Positions 43,220 to 52,477 of a stretch of DNA of 64,000 bases are shown in pieces. The translations under genes and the position numbers were made by a program. Location of the stretch: contig JAWKIF010000008.1 of assembly GCA_041394405.1 (NCBI GenBank), positions 1-64,000 on the forward strand, in the 5' to 3' direction. This DNA is from Microthrix sp041394405. GTDB lineage: Bacteria > Actinomycetota > Acidimicrobiia > Acidimicrobiales > Microtrichaceae. The notes beneath the pieces were generated by a model. It was given only the letters and a program-made list of their open reading frames with translations, ran no database searches and was not told the origin of the DNA. Position 1 is the stretch's first letter. Each line of letters begins with the position of its first letter.

Positions 43220-45574
43220 GTGACCAGCGAGCCTGCGCTGACCGGGGCCTCGCTTCGTCGGTCGCTGGACGAAGCCACGGTCGGTTGGTTGCGCGCCCTG
43301 TGGGCGGAGGCAACCGACGGCCGTGGCTCGGCGACCGGGTGGGCGCTCGTCGGCGTCGGCGGCACGGGGCGGGGCGACCGGGCCCCGGGTAGCGACCTCG
43401 ACCTGGTCGTGGTCTCGGACCGCACGGCCGACGAGCCTCCGCCTCCCGAGGTGGTGGAGGCGCTGTGGTACCCCATCTGGGATGCCGGCCTGATCCTGGG
43501 CCACGCAGTGCGCACCACCGAGGAGTTTCTCGAGCTGGCGGCCGCCGACCTGGAGACCGCCACCTCGCTCTTCAGCCTGCGCCACCTGGCGGGCGACGAG
43601 GCGGTCACCGCCCGTCTCGACGGAGCGGCGGCCGACCAACGCGAGTCGTTGGCCCCTCGCTGGATACGGGCGCTGGCGGACCGCACCGAAGCTCGTCGCG
43701 CGGTGGCAGGCGACGTGGCCCACGAGCTGGAGCCGGATCTGAAGGAGGGCCGGGGTGGCCTGCGCGATGTACACACCCTGGGCTGGATACGGAAGCTGGG
43801 CGTGGAACTGCCCGCCGAGGTGGCCGAGTTGGTGGATCGGGCCGGTGATCTGCTGTGGAGCATCCGGGCGGAACTGCACCGGGTGACCGGACGGCCGGGC
43901 AATCGGCTGGTGCTTCAGGAGCAGGCGGCCATCGCCGACCGGCTGGGCTACGGCTCCCCGGAGGAACTGGCTCGCGCCGTGTCGTGGGCGGCCCGGGATG
44001 TGTCCTGGGTGCTGGAGGACCTGTGGCCCGACCTCACCCGCAACCGGCGTCGAGTCCCCGGCGACGCCGTGGTGTTGCGAGACGACCCCGATCTGGGCGC
44101 CGAGGTGGTTCGGGTGGCCGACGAGGTGATGCTGGTGGGTCAACGCCACCGGGTCGACGAGGCGGATCCGGACGAGGACGCTTCGGGCGGCGGCGCGACG
44201 AGCATGGATGCGGCCCCAGGCCGCACGTTGTTGAGCGTGCTTCGCCTGGCGGTGGTGGCGGCCGAACGGGGCCTGCGCCTGCGGCGCGACACACTGGTCG
44301 AACTCCGCGACCTGCCACCCATCCCCGAGCCGTGGGACGCCCAGGCCCGCCGCCTGTTCTGCCGACTGCTGGGCGCCGGTCCGCCGATCGTTCGGGTGGT
44401 GGAGGCCCTCGATCGGGTTGGGCTGTTTGCCGCCATCCTGCCCGAGTGGGAGCACGTGCGGTGCGCCCCCCAGCGAAACCCGTACCACCGCTTCACCGTC
44501 GACCGCCATCTGGTGCAATGCGCCGCCAACGCCGCAGCTCTGGGCGGCCGGGTGGATCGGCCCGACCTGTTGGTGCTGGGCGCCCTGTTTCACGACCTGG
44601 GCAAGGGGCAACCGGGGGATCACAGCGAGGTGGGGGCCGAACTCACCCGAGTGGCGCTGGGGCGCATGGGCTTCCCGCCCCGGGAGATCGAGGCGGTCAC
44701 CACCATGGTGTCCCACCACCTGTTGTTGCCCGACGTGGCCACCCGCCGCGATCTGGACGACCCGGCCACCGTGGCCATGGTGACCGATCGCGTGCACACG
44801 GTGGCGGAGGTGCGCCTGCTGGCCGCGCTGGCCGAGGCCGACGGCAAGGCCACCGGCTCCACCGCGTGGGGATCGTGGAAGGCGGTGCTGGTGCGCACCC
44901 TGGCCGACCGCGCGGTGGCGCACCTGGCCGGCGTCCAGCCGGACCCGTCCAGCCCGCTGGCGGCCCCGCTGGGGGCAGACCCGGAGATCGAGGACCTGCT
45001 GGCCGCCCGAGTGCCGGTGTTGTCCGGCGAGGATGACCGACTGGTGGTGTGCTGGCCCGACCGGCCGGGCCTGTTCGCCCGGGTGGCTGGGGTGCTGGCG
45101 TTGCGTTCGGCCCAGATCCTGGCCGCATCGGCCACCAGCGCCGACGGGTGGGCCGTGGAGGTGTTCCGCATCCGCACCCCGACGGGGGAGGCGCCGAGTT
45201 GGGAACCCATGGTGGACGACCTGAGAGCCGCCCTGGACTCGCGCCTGGCGCTGCGGGCCCGGCTGGCCGAACGGGCTCGCTCGGCGCCCCAACGTGACTG
45301 GCCTGGCACGTTGGCGGAACCGTCGGTGACCTTCGATGACGGCACGGGCGTCACGGTCATCGAGGTGGCCGCCGCCGACCGGATTGGGCTGGCGTTCTCG
45401 TTGGCCTCCGCGCTGGCCGAGTTGGACTGCACCATCACCCGGGCCACGCTCAGCACGTTGGGCCCCAATGCGGTGGATACCTTCTCGGTCACCGGAACCG
45501 ATGGCGAGCCGTTGGCCAACCCGGCGCGGCGCGATGCCGTTCGCCAGGCCCTGGTGCACGCCGCCCAGCAGTAG
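43220..45574 (+). CDS. glnD: [protein-PII] uridylyltransferase/uridylyl-removing enzyme
   Basis: A 784-residue enzyme that modifies PII according to glutamine level. Nucleotidyltransferase motif GVGGTGRGDRAPGSDLDLV near residues 46-65, HD motif HDLGKGQ about residue 460 (uridylyl removal), and two C-terminal ACT domains (about 605-784) with PGLFARVAGVL and RIGLAFSLASAL. The NT signature is unusual in that the usual Gly-Arg-Glu becomes GRGD. Operon with amtB and glnB. Confidence 0.93.
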   Translation: MTSEPALTGASLRRSLDEATVGWLRALWAEATDGRGSATGWALVGVGGTGRGDRAPGSDLDLVVVSDRTADEPPPPEVVEALWYPIWDAGLILGHAVRTTEEFLELAAADLETATSLFSLRHLAGDEAVTARLDGAAADQRESLAPRWIRALADRTEARRAVAGDVAHELEPDLKEGRGGLRDVHTLGWIRKLGVELPAEVAELVDRAGDLLWSIRAELHRVTGRPGNRLVLQEQAAIADRLGYGSPEELARAVSWAARDVSWVLEDLWPDLTRNRRRVPGDAVVLRDDPDLGAEVVRVADEVMLVGQRHRVDEADPDEDASGGGATSMDAAPGRTLLSVLRLAVVAAERGLRLRRDTLVELRDLPPIPEPWDAQARRLFCRLLGAGPPIVRVVEALDRVGLFAAILPEWEHVRCAPQRNPYHRFTVDRHLVQCAANAAALGGRVDRPDLLVLGALFHDLGKGQPGDHSEVGAELTRVALGRMGFPPREIEAVTTMVSHHLLLPDVATRRDLDDPATVAMVTDRVHTVAEVRLLAALAEADGKATGSTAWGSWKAVLVRTLADRAVAHLAGVQPDPSSPLAAPLGADPEIEDLLAARVPVLSGEDDRLVVCWPDRPGLFARVAGVLALRSAQILAASATSADGWAVEVFRIRTPTGEAPSWEPMVDDLRAALDSRLALRARLAERARSAPQRDWPGTLAEPSVTFDDGTGVTVIEVAAADRIGLAFSLASALAELDCTITRATLSTLGPNAVDTFSVTGTDGEPLANPARRDAVRQALVHAAQQ

Positions 45575-45577
45575 CCC

Positions 45578-45583
45578 TATCCT
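45578..45583 (+). promoter_or_regulatory. putative leaderless -10 box for the NUDIX gene
   Basis: TATCCT, 9 nt before the GTG at 45593. Confidence 0.4.
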
Positions 45584-45592
45584 CGGCTCACC

Positions 45593-46333
45593 GTGGACCG
45601 CATCACCGAGACCGATCTGTTCCGATGGTCCGAGGCGCTGGCCGGCATCGCGCGCACTGGCCTGGGCTTCACCGAGAGCCTGTACGAGCAAGAGCGCTAC
45701 GAGGAGATCCTGGCTGTGGCCGCCGACATGCGGGTGGCGGCGGGTCGCAGCAACCTCGACCCGTCGCACCTGGTGGTGGAGTGGATGAAGGACGTCGGCG
45801 CCGGAGTGGGCGGATACGTCACGCCCAAGGTGGCGGTGGGGGCGGTGGTTGGCAACGACGACGGCAAGATTCTGCTCATCAAGCGCTCCGACTCAGGCGT
45901 GTGGCTCTATCCCACCGGTTGGGCCGACATCGGCTACTCGCCGGCCGAGGTGGCCGAAAAGGAGGTGGGGGAGGAGACGGGCATCGTCGCCCGCACCGAC
46001 TCGCTGATCGCCGTGTTCGACGGGCTGCGTCGCGGCTTCTCGCGCGTTCCGTTGTATTCGCTGATCTTCAAGCTGTCGCCGGTGGGCGGCACGTTGCGGC
46101 CCCATCCGTTGGAGTGCACCGACGTGGGGTGGTTCGGACGCGACGAGCTGCCCGAACCGCTGGCCGGCGCCGGCATCTGGGTGGACCTGGCGTTCGCCGC
46201 CATCGACGGCGGACAGCGGCCGCCGTATTTCGACCCGCCCCGCAACGAGGTGTGGGTTCCCGAGGGCGAACCGCTGCCTCGCGGCGAGGCCGAAGCCGGT
46301 GAACACGCCAACGAGGAGCGACAGCATGGTTGA
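45593..46333 (+). CDS. NUDIX hydrolase with N-terminal helical domain
   Basis: A 246-residue NUDIX enzyme; the N-terminal 70 residues form the helical domain of YjhB-type pyrophosphatases. The NUDIX box reads GWADIGYSPAEVAEKEVGEETGI: the REUXEEXGU part (as KEVGEETGI) is complete but the first Glu of the GX5E portion is Tyr. Substrate is probably a nucleoside diphosphate derivative. Overlaps the GNAT start by 8 bp. Confidence 0.85.
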   Translation: MDRITETDLFRWSEALAGIARTGLGFTESLYEQERYEEILAVAADMRVAAGRSNLDPSHLVVEWMKDVGAGVGGYVTPKVAVGAVVGNDDGKILLIKRSDSGVWLYPTGWADIGYSPAEVAEKEVGEETGIVARTDSLIAVFDGLRRGFSRVPLYSLIFKLSPVGGTLRPHPLECTDVGWFGRDELPEPLAGAGIWVDLAFAAIDGGQRPPYFDPPRNEVWVPEGEPLPRGEAEAGEHANEERQHG

Positions 46334-46754
46334 GGTGCGCGAGGCGACAACACTGGAGCCGGGGCTGACCGAGTCCATGGCCAGGCTCCTGCCGCAGCTG
46401 TCGCGGTCGGCGCCGCCACTGGAGGCGGCCACGCTGGCCGGTGTCATCGACGCCGAGGCCTGCCATTTCCTGGTGGCCGAGGAGGATGGCGTGCTGCTGG
46501 GCAGCCTGACGCTGGTGGTGTTCCCGATTCCCACGGGAGTGCGGGCCTGGATTGAGGACGTGGTGGTCGACGCGGACGCTCGCGGCAAGGGGGTGGGGGC
46601 GGCCCTCAACCGGTTTGCCATCGACCTTGCGCAGTCGCTTGGTGCTCGGTCGGTGGACCTCACCAGCCGACCAAGCCGGGAAGCTGCGAACCGGCTCTAC
46701 CAACGGCTGGGCTTCGAACAGCGAGACACCAACGTCTATCGCCACCAGGGCTGA
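46326..46754 (+). CDS. GNAT-family N-acetyltransferase
   Basis: A 142-residue acetyltransferase. DVVVDADARGKGVGAAL is the acetyl-CoA (A) motif, and EAANRLYQRLGF the B motif. Substrate unknown. It starts inside the NUDIX gene (8-bp overlap), so the two are probably translated together. Confidence 0.88.
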   Translation: MVEVREATTLEPGLTESMARLLPQLSRSAPPLEAATLAGVIDAEACHFLVAEEDGVLLGSLTLVVFPIPTGVRAWIEDVVVDADARGKGVGAALNRFAIDLAQSLGARSVDLTSRPSREAANRLYQRLGFEQRDTNVYRHQG

Positions 46755-46825
46755 CGCGTCGCCGGGGCCTGCCGCTGCCGCCTCGCTTCCTGTCAACCAC
46801 GCCGGTGCCCCGGCGGCCTGAGCGG

Positions 46826-48352
46826 CTACTCGGGGGTGACCACCAGCTCATAGGTGTCGGCTGTGGTCGTGGCGATCAGGACGGCTCCTCCCGGGGCTTC
46901 GGTCACGACGACGTTCTCCAACCCCGAGGATGCCTCCACATGGGGGTCGGTCCCCGATGACGGGGGAAGCCAGGCGACGAGCTCCTCGCCCACCTCGGCG
47001 TCCGCCGCTCCCACCGTCAAGGTGCCGGCCTGCGGGTCGCTGTCGATGTTGGTGATGGTGCCAGGGGCCGCGCGCGGATACCCCCGGTTGACGAGCTCGA
47101 GCGCCTTGGTGTTGGGTTCGTGGTCTCCGCTTGGGCAGTCGGTGATCATCAAATGGGAGCGCGTCGATGCTTGCAGGTGTTCTTCGGCGCTCTTCGAGCG
47201 GTCCTGCACGAAGTGGGGATCACCGCATGCCACCTGCCACGTCCACCACACCCAGTTGGCCAGCTGGTCGTCCATCACATCGAGCAAGTCGGCGGTCTTC
47301 TCGATCTTCTCGGTCGTGTCCGCGCCCAGGTAGTACTCGCCAATCCACAGGGGAAGGCCCAGGTCGTCGGCTGTCGATGAGTGGGCTGAGAACACCGCCT
47401 CGGCCGAGATCCCGCCGAATGGATAGACATGGGGCGAATAGACGAGGTTGCGGTCCGTGAACCGATCGATCTGAACCTGGTTGCCTGGCGAGGGTGCCAA
47501 CACCATCGGCTCAAGGAAGATCGGAGATTCCTGCCTGCCGACCTCAGCCTCCGCAGCGCGGATCTCGTCGATCACGTCCAACACGAAATCGGTGGACGCG
47601 GTCTCGGTGTCGGGGTCTGCTGCCGCGGGAAACGGTTCGTTCATGAGGTCGTACCCAACGAATCCCGGCCGGTCGCCCAGCCGACGGACCATGTGCCCCC
47701 ACATCTCGGCATAGGCATCCCGGATTCCGTCGCGGTTGTCAGAGAACGAAGTGAACGCGGTCTGAACCGCGGGCGGACTCTCCCGGGGGGGGCTCCTGGT
47801 GCGGCACGTCGTCTCGTCGTCGAGGAACGTCGCCCACTCGGGGGCCCCTCCCAGCCGATTGCGGGCTCGGTACCGTCCGGGCACTCCGCACCATCCGGCG
47901 TGTCGACATGCTTGCTCCACGCCATCTGGTGAACGTCGACCACGGAGTAGATGCCGCGTTCCGCCGCTTCGTCGATGAAGTCGCCGATCTTGTCGATGTA
48001 GTCGTCGTCATAGGCTCCGCGTTCGGGTTCGATCTTGGTCCACGACACCGCCATGCGGGTGCTGGAGAACCCTTGCTCGCCCCAACTGGCGGCCGCTGGA
48101 ATCCACCAGTTTCCCGTCAGCCACCGTCAGGCGGTCCATCTCGTGGGGGTACCAGTCGCGCCCGGAGCCTGCCTCATCCCGGCCCGAGGTTGGGGAGGCA
48201 CCCGGTTGTTGGTCACTGTTCGTCGAGCAGGCGGCGGGGATGAGCATCACCCCGAGGAGGGCTGCGATCGACAGCCCGCCCCGACGCACCGAGGAGCGGG
48301 GCCCACCCTCCCGTCGGTTCCTGCCGAACGGCCCGGTGGTGGAGGGACTCAT
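46826..48352 (-). pseudogene. GH5 endoglycosylceramidase/cellulase-like lipoprotein, broken
   Basis: Signal peptide and lipobox (LIPAACS) come first, then DGKLVDSSGRQL. The next sequence jumps frame near 48085: the frame before ends GRQL, and SWGEQGFSSTRMAVSW starts in another frame, so the first beta-strand of the barrel (about 40 residues in relatives) is deleted and the frame changed. A second frameshift is near 47845. The remainder has DLMNEPF (acid/base Glu) and WIGEYYLG (nucleophile Glu) and a C-terminal beta domain. Its ATG overlaps the GH51 stop (ATGA). Confidence 0.75.
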
Positions 48353-49914
48353 GTGGTGGCTCTTGGTGGTTGCGTGGTCGCGAGACGGCCCCTGCCCGAG
48401 CCCACCTCAAAGGAGATGGAGCTGACCGACAGCGGCGGGAGCAGGGCTTCGGCGGTCGCGTCGGACACGGTCACGCCCGCCAGGGGCCGAGCTCGCACCG
48501 CATCGGGCTGGTCCCACGTGTTGCGAACCCCGGGGTGCGCCCCGGTGACCACTTCGGCCTCCCGGACGCCTGCCACCGTGGCCCCGGCCACCTGTATCTG
48601 AACGGGCGCCGAGTGAACCTGGCTTCGGTTCACGGCGTGAACGTGAAGCTGTCCGTCCCCATGAACCGCGCTGACGTCGAGAAACGGCACCGTGCCGGTC
48701 CAGCGGAGGTCGTAGGTGGGCCCGGCGACATCCACCTCGAGCGCCTCGCCGTTCTTGCGGGAACTGAACATCCGGAACACGTCATAGGTTGACTGCAGGA
48801 GCAGGTCATCTCCCCGCGTGATGATCGGCGCAATCACGTTGGCGACCTGCGCCAGGTTTGCGACACGCACCACGTCCGCATGCCGGACGAAGCTGTTGAG
48901 GAACCCGGCAACGACGAGCGCGTCCTGGAGGTCGAAGACCTCCTCCAGGATGTGCGGCGCATGTCGCAGCCGGCCCCGAGGGATGAACCTGCGGGGCAGA
49001 ACCGACAGCTGCGTCCGGTACCAGACGTTGTATTCGTCGAAGCTCAACCGGGGGGCGCGTGGGTACCCCTCACGGCGGGCGACATCCCGACTCACCCGCG
49101 CGAGCTGCTCGATCTGACGGTCGACCAACACACCGAATGCCACATACCGGTCGGTGCGCCGGTGCCAATTGCGGGCATAGCGGTGAACGCTGAGGAGATC
49201 GAGGCCATCCCCAAAACCGCCCATCACCGCACGGTCCCAGGCCGGATAGCTGCGAAGGTTCGGATCCGACGACCCGCAGGCAACCACCTCGATGCCCGGC
49301 CGGACCTCGCGCATCGCAGCGGCCGCGTCTCGAGCCCGTTTGGTGTACTCGTCGACCGTGGTATGCCCGATCTGCCAGCTGCCGTCCATCTCGTTGCCGA
49401 GGCACCACAGGTCAACCTCGTAGGGCGTCTCCCGTCCATGTGATGCCCGAAGGTCGCCGAATTTTGTTCGGGTCGACGCCGTGCAGTAGGCGACCAGATC
49501 CTGGGCGTCCTGAGCGGTGCCGGTCCCCAGGTTGACCGCCATCATCGGCGTCCAGTTCATCCGTTCACACAACGCAAGGAACTCGTCGGTGCCGAACTGG
49601 TTGCTCTCCAGACAACGCCACGCCCGTTCGACCTTCACCGGCCGCCGCTCCGCCGGCCCGATCCCGTCGCGCCAGTCGTACCCCGACACGAAGTTGCCCC
49701 CCGGGTACCGCATGGCGGTCATCTCCAGGGCTCCGAGCGCCTCCAGCACGTCGCGGCGGCAGCCGAACTCGTCAGCATGCGGGCTTGACAGATCGTAGAT
49801 GCCCTCGTAGACGCAACGACCCATGTGCTCCAGGAGCCCACCGAACACCCTTGGGTCGAGGTCTGCAACCACGCAACCCGTGTCAACCGTGACGGTTGTC
49901 GGGTTCAGCGTCAT
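48349..49914 (-). CDS. alpha-L-arabinofuranosidase, GH51
   Basis: A 521-residue cytoplasmic enzyme that releases terminal arabinose from arabinans/arabinoxylans or glycolipids. GNEMDG holds the acid/base Glu, and FDEYNVWY the nucleophile Glu; the C-terminal beta domain follows. No signal peptide is seen. The ATG at 49914 is used rather than an upstream in-frame start. It is coupled to the broken GH5 gene by ATGA. Confidence 0.92.
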   Translation of the reverse strand: MTLNPTTVTVDTGCVVADLDPRVFGGLLEHMGRCVYEGIYDLSSPHADEFGCRRDVLEALGALEMTAMRYPGGNFVSGYDWRDGIGPAERRPVKVERAWRCLESNQFGTDEFLALCERMNWTPMMAVNLGTGTAQDAQDLVAYCTASTRTKFGDLRASHGRETPYEVDLWCLGNEMDGSWQIGHTTVDEYTKRARDAAAAMREVRPGIEVVACGSSDPNLRSYPAWDRAVMGGFGDGLDLLSVHRYARNWHRRTDRYVAFGVLVDRQIEQLARVSRDVARREGYPRAPRLSFDEYNVWYRTQLSVLPRRFIPRGRLRHAPHILEEVFDLQDALVVAGFLNSFVRHADVVRVANLAQVANVIAPIITRGDDLLLQSTYDVFRMFSSRKNGEALEVDVAGPTYDLRWTGTVPFLDVSAVHGDGQLHVHAVNRSQVHSAPVQIQVAGATVAGVREAEVVTGAHPGVRNTWDQPDAVRARPLAGVTVSDATAEALLPPLSVSSISFEVGSGRGRLATTQPPRATT

Positions 49915-50079
49915 GGTGCTCCTCGTCGGTGCCGCCCGGGCGGGTCTCACCACCACGATGTCGCACCGGGCGCTGCTGGGCCAAGCTGCTCCAGGCAGGT
50001 GCTCCCGGCAGACGGGACTCGATGGAAGGGGCGACGGCCCCGGCTGGCGCCCGATAAATGTTCGGACAATACTGGGAGG

Positions 50080-50532
50080 ATGATCAAGCGCCTCTGGATT
50101 GCCCGCCTCGCTCTCGTCGTGGTCGCCGTGTTGGCAGGTGGAACGACACTCGGCGCCTGCTCTGACGATGGCGACTCTGAGTCCTCCACGGCCGCAGCAG
50201 CCGAGGCCAACGGCACGGAGGCCTCAGCCGACCCGACACCGGGGGAGGAGGCCGCAGCGGCGGCGCTCGAGGCCGGCCGCATCGTCATCGACGTTCGCAC
50301 CCCGGAGGAGTACGACGCCGGCCATATCGCCGACGCCCAGCTCATCGATATTCAGGCGAGCGACTTCGCCGCCAAGGTTGGCGAGCTGGATCCCGACGGC
50401 GAGTACGTCGTCTACTGCCGCAGCGGCAACCGTTCCGCGGCGGCCGCCGAGGAGATGCGGGCGCTGGGCCTGGACGTCCTCGACGGCGGCGGGATGGACG
50501 ACATGACCGCAGCCGGCTGGCCGGCGGCCTGA
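50080..50532 (+). CDS. rhodanese-domain lipoprotein
   Basis: A 150-residue protein: signal peptide with lipobox LGACS, Ala/Glu-rich linker, and a rhodanese domain (IDVRTPEEYDAGHIADA ... VVYCRSGNRS) with active-site Cys in CRSGNRS. Transfers sulfane sulfur or acts in redox outside the membrane. GGGAGG is just before the ATG at 50080; an upstream in-frame start lies within the divergent region. Confidence 0.88.
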   Translation: MIKRLWIARLALVVVAVLAGGTTLGACSDDGDSESSTAAAAEANGTEASADPTPGEEAAAAALEAGRIVIDVRTPEEYDAGHIADAQLIDIQASDFAAKVGELDPDGEYVVYCRSGNRSAAAAEEMRALGLDVLDGGGMDDMTAAGWPAA

Positions 50533-50602
50533 TCCTGCGGGGCGGATCGCTCCCGCGGGATGGCCGAAACGCTCCGACCTCGCCGCGACCGGCGGCCGGG
50601 TG

Positions 50603-51814
50603 TCACGCCTGGGTGAGGCGCCACAGGGTGTTCTCGGCCGTCGACACCGCGTAGACGCTGCCGTCGGCGGCGGCCCCAAAGCTGGTGATGCCCGGAAGGG
50701 GTGTGCCCAGGTCCAGGTCCTCGACCTGGTCGCCATCGGCCCGGAGTGCGTGCAGCTGGCCCTCGCAGAAATCCGCCCACAGGTAGGCACCGTCCAGGTC
50801 CGACAGGCCCGGCGCATCGCGCACGACGACCCCGCCGGTGACCGAGCACCGGCCGCCCGAGTGGTCGTAGTCGAAGATGGGGTCGATCAACGCACCGGCC
50901 TCCTCGGCCGGATCGGGCCCGTCGGTGAAGGGATGCGCGCCTTCCCGCCGGTTCCAGCCCAGGTTGGCTCCCTGCCCCAGCCCGTCATCGGCACGGAGCA
51001 GGTTGATCTCCTCCCACTCGCCCTGCCCGACGTCTGCGATCCACAGGTCGCCGGTGGCCGAGTCGAACGCGAAGCGCCAGGGGTTGCGCAGGCCGGTCGC
51101 CCAGGCCTCCGGTGCGGCGGTGGCCCCGTCCGGCGTGGTGCCGTCGGTAAAAGGATTGTCCTCGGGGATCTCGTAGGGCGCCTCGCCGTCGAGGGTCGGT
51201 CGGATGCGCAGCAGCGATCCCAGCAGCGTCGACGGATCCTGGCCGTTGCCGTTGGGGTCGTTGGCGGCTCCGCCGTCGCCCAGGCCGAACCACAGCAGGC
51301 CATCCTCGTCGGCCACCAGGTGGCCACCGTTGTGGTTGGCGAACGGCTGAGGCACGACCAGGACCTCCCGGCCCGAGGCGGACGCCACCCCATCCGGGCC
51401 GACCGGGTGCGTCTCGATGACGCTCGCGCCGTCGGCCGCCCGCGTGTAGCTCACGTGCAATTCGGATTCATCGGGCGACATGGCCAGTCCCAACAGGCCC
51501 TTTTCGCCGCCCAGATCGCCCACTTTGTCGGTGATGTCCAGCACCAGGCTGGTTTCCCCGCCCTCGGGATTCACCCGACGCACGGCACCGGCTCGTTGGC
51601 CGATCAGCAACGTCCCGTCGGAGGCGCCCAGCACCACGGTGGGGGCATCCAGCGCAACGTCGAGCGCCTGGGCGGCCACCTCGATGCCGCTCTCAGCCGG
51701 GGGCACCGGAGTGCCGGCGGAGCCGGAGTCGGCCACATCGCCATCTGCGCACGCGGCCGCGCCACCCAGCAGCGCCAGAACCAGCGGGACGGTCGCTGCG
51801 CCCCGTCGCCTCAT
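50603..51814 (-). CDS. PQQ-type soluble sugar (aldose) dehydrogenase, lipoprotein
   Basis: A 403-residue beta-propeller protein with signal peptide ending in AAACADG (lipobox). NHNGGHLVADEDGLLWFGLGDGG contains the His of the PQQ/substrate site of soluble glucose/aldose dehydrogenases (GdhB/YliI type), with SVVLD and NPWRFAFD propeller repeats. Oxidises aldoses with PQQ; no PQQ synthesis genes are here. It ends after, and its start overlaps by ATGA-type contact with, the PhoU-like gene. Confidence 0.85.
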   Translation of the reverse strand: MRRRGAATVPLVLALLGGAAACADGDVADSGSAGTPVPPAESGIEVAAQALDVALDAPTVVLGASDGTLLIGQRAGAVRRVNPEGGETSLVLDITDKVGDLGGEKGLLGLAMSPDESELHVSYTRAADGASVIETHPVGPDGVASASGREVLVVPQPFANHNGGHLVADEDGLLWFGLGDGGAANDPNGNGQDPSTLLGSLLRIRPTLDGEAPYEIPEDNPFTDGTTPDGATAAPEAWATGLRNPWRFAFDSATGDLWIADVGQGEWEEINLLRADDGLGQGANLGWNRREGAHPFTDGPDPAEEAGALIDPIFDYDHSGGRCSVTGGVVVRDAPGLSDLDGAYLWADFCEGQLHALRADGDQVEDLDLGTPLPGITSFGAAADGSVYAVSTAENTLWRLTQA

Positions 51815-52467
51815 TCGTCCAGGTCCGTGGGCTCGGAGCCGGTCAGCGACACCGTCACGGTGCGGGCGGAGCCCTCCAGGTTGGCCACGATGCGCTTCAG
51901 GTAGCGGGCCAGCATCGCCCGGGGCACCCCGAAGCTGCTGGGTTCAGCGCTGTTCAACAACTGATACACCCGATCATCCAGCGTGGCCATGCGTTCCTCG
52001 GCTGCAGCCGAGAACTCCTCGACATCGGTCTCGTCCCGTTCCGACAGCATCTCGATGGTGTCCGCGAACATGGTCGAGATCGCCCGGCGGTCCTCGTCGA
52101 ACATGTCTCGATCGGGGGCATCGGTGAACCGAACGCCACGCTCGGCCAGGTCGAAGATGTTCTTGCATTGGTCGCCCACCCGTTCCAGGCGCTTGACCAC
52201 CAGCAGGCTGGGCAGCACCAGGCTCATGTCGGCGCTGTCGTGGACGGCCGCATGCACCACCAGCTCGCGCCGAACGGTCTCCTCCAACCCGTTGATCTGT
52301 TGGTCGGTGTCGCGCACGTCGTCGCCGATGGCCTCGATGTCCTCGCCGGCCACCAACGCACTCATGGCCAGGTCGAAGCTGTGGCGGCATGCGCCAAGCA
52401 TTTCGGTGACCTGGCGGTCGACCGTGTCGGTCACCCCCCCGTCACCACGAAAGAAGCTCATCACCAT
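51811..52467 (-). CDS. PhoU-like phosphate-signalling protein
   Basis: A 218-residue helical protein with two PhoU-type three-helix bundles; VVKRLERVGDQCKNIFDLAERG is the first metal-binding PhoU motif (E/DxxxD). Sits 11 bp downstream of a Na/Pi symporter, as PhoU-like partners often do. Likely adjusts phosphate uptake, by inference. Starts ATG 52467. Confidence 0.85.
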   Translation of the reverse strand: MVMSFFRGDGGVTDTVDRQVTEMLGACRHSFDLAMSALVAGEDIEAIGDDVRDTDQQINGLEETVRRELVVHAAVHDSADMSLVLPSLLVVKRLERVGDQCKNIFDLAERGVRFTDAPDRDMFDEDRRAISTMFADTIEMLSERDETDVEEFSAAAEERMATLDDRVYQLLNSAEPSSFGVPRAMLARYLKRIVANLEGSARTVTVSLTGSEPTDLDE

Positions 52468-52477
52468 GTTCGGTACC

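Noticed and set aside
43085..45769. A ~890-residue open frame on the minus strand opposite glnD
   Set aside because: Low-complexity Gly/Arg/Gln-rich composition typical of an antisense frame in GC-rich DNA; glnD has full domain motifs.
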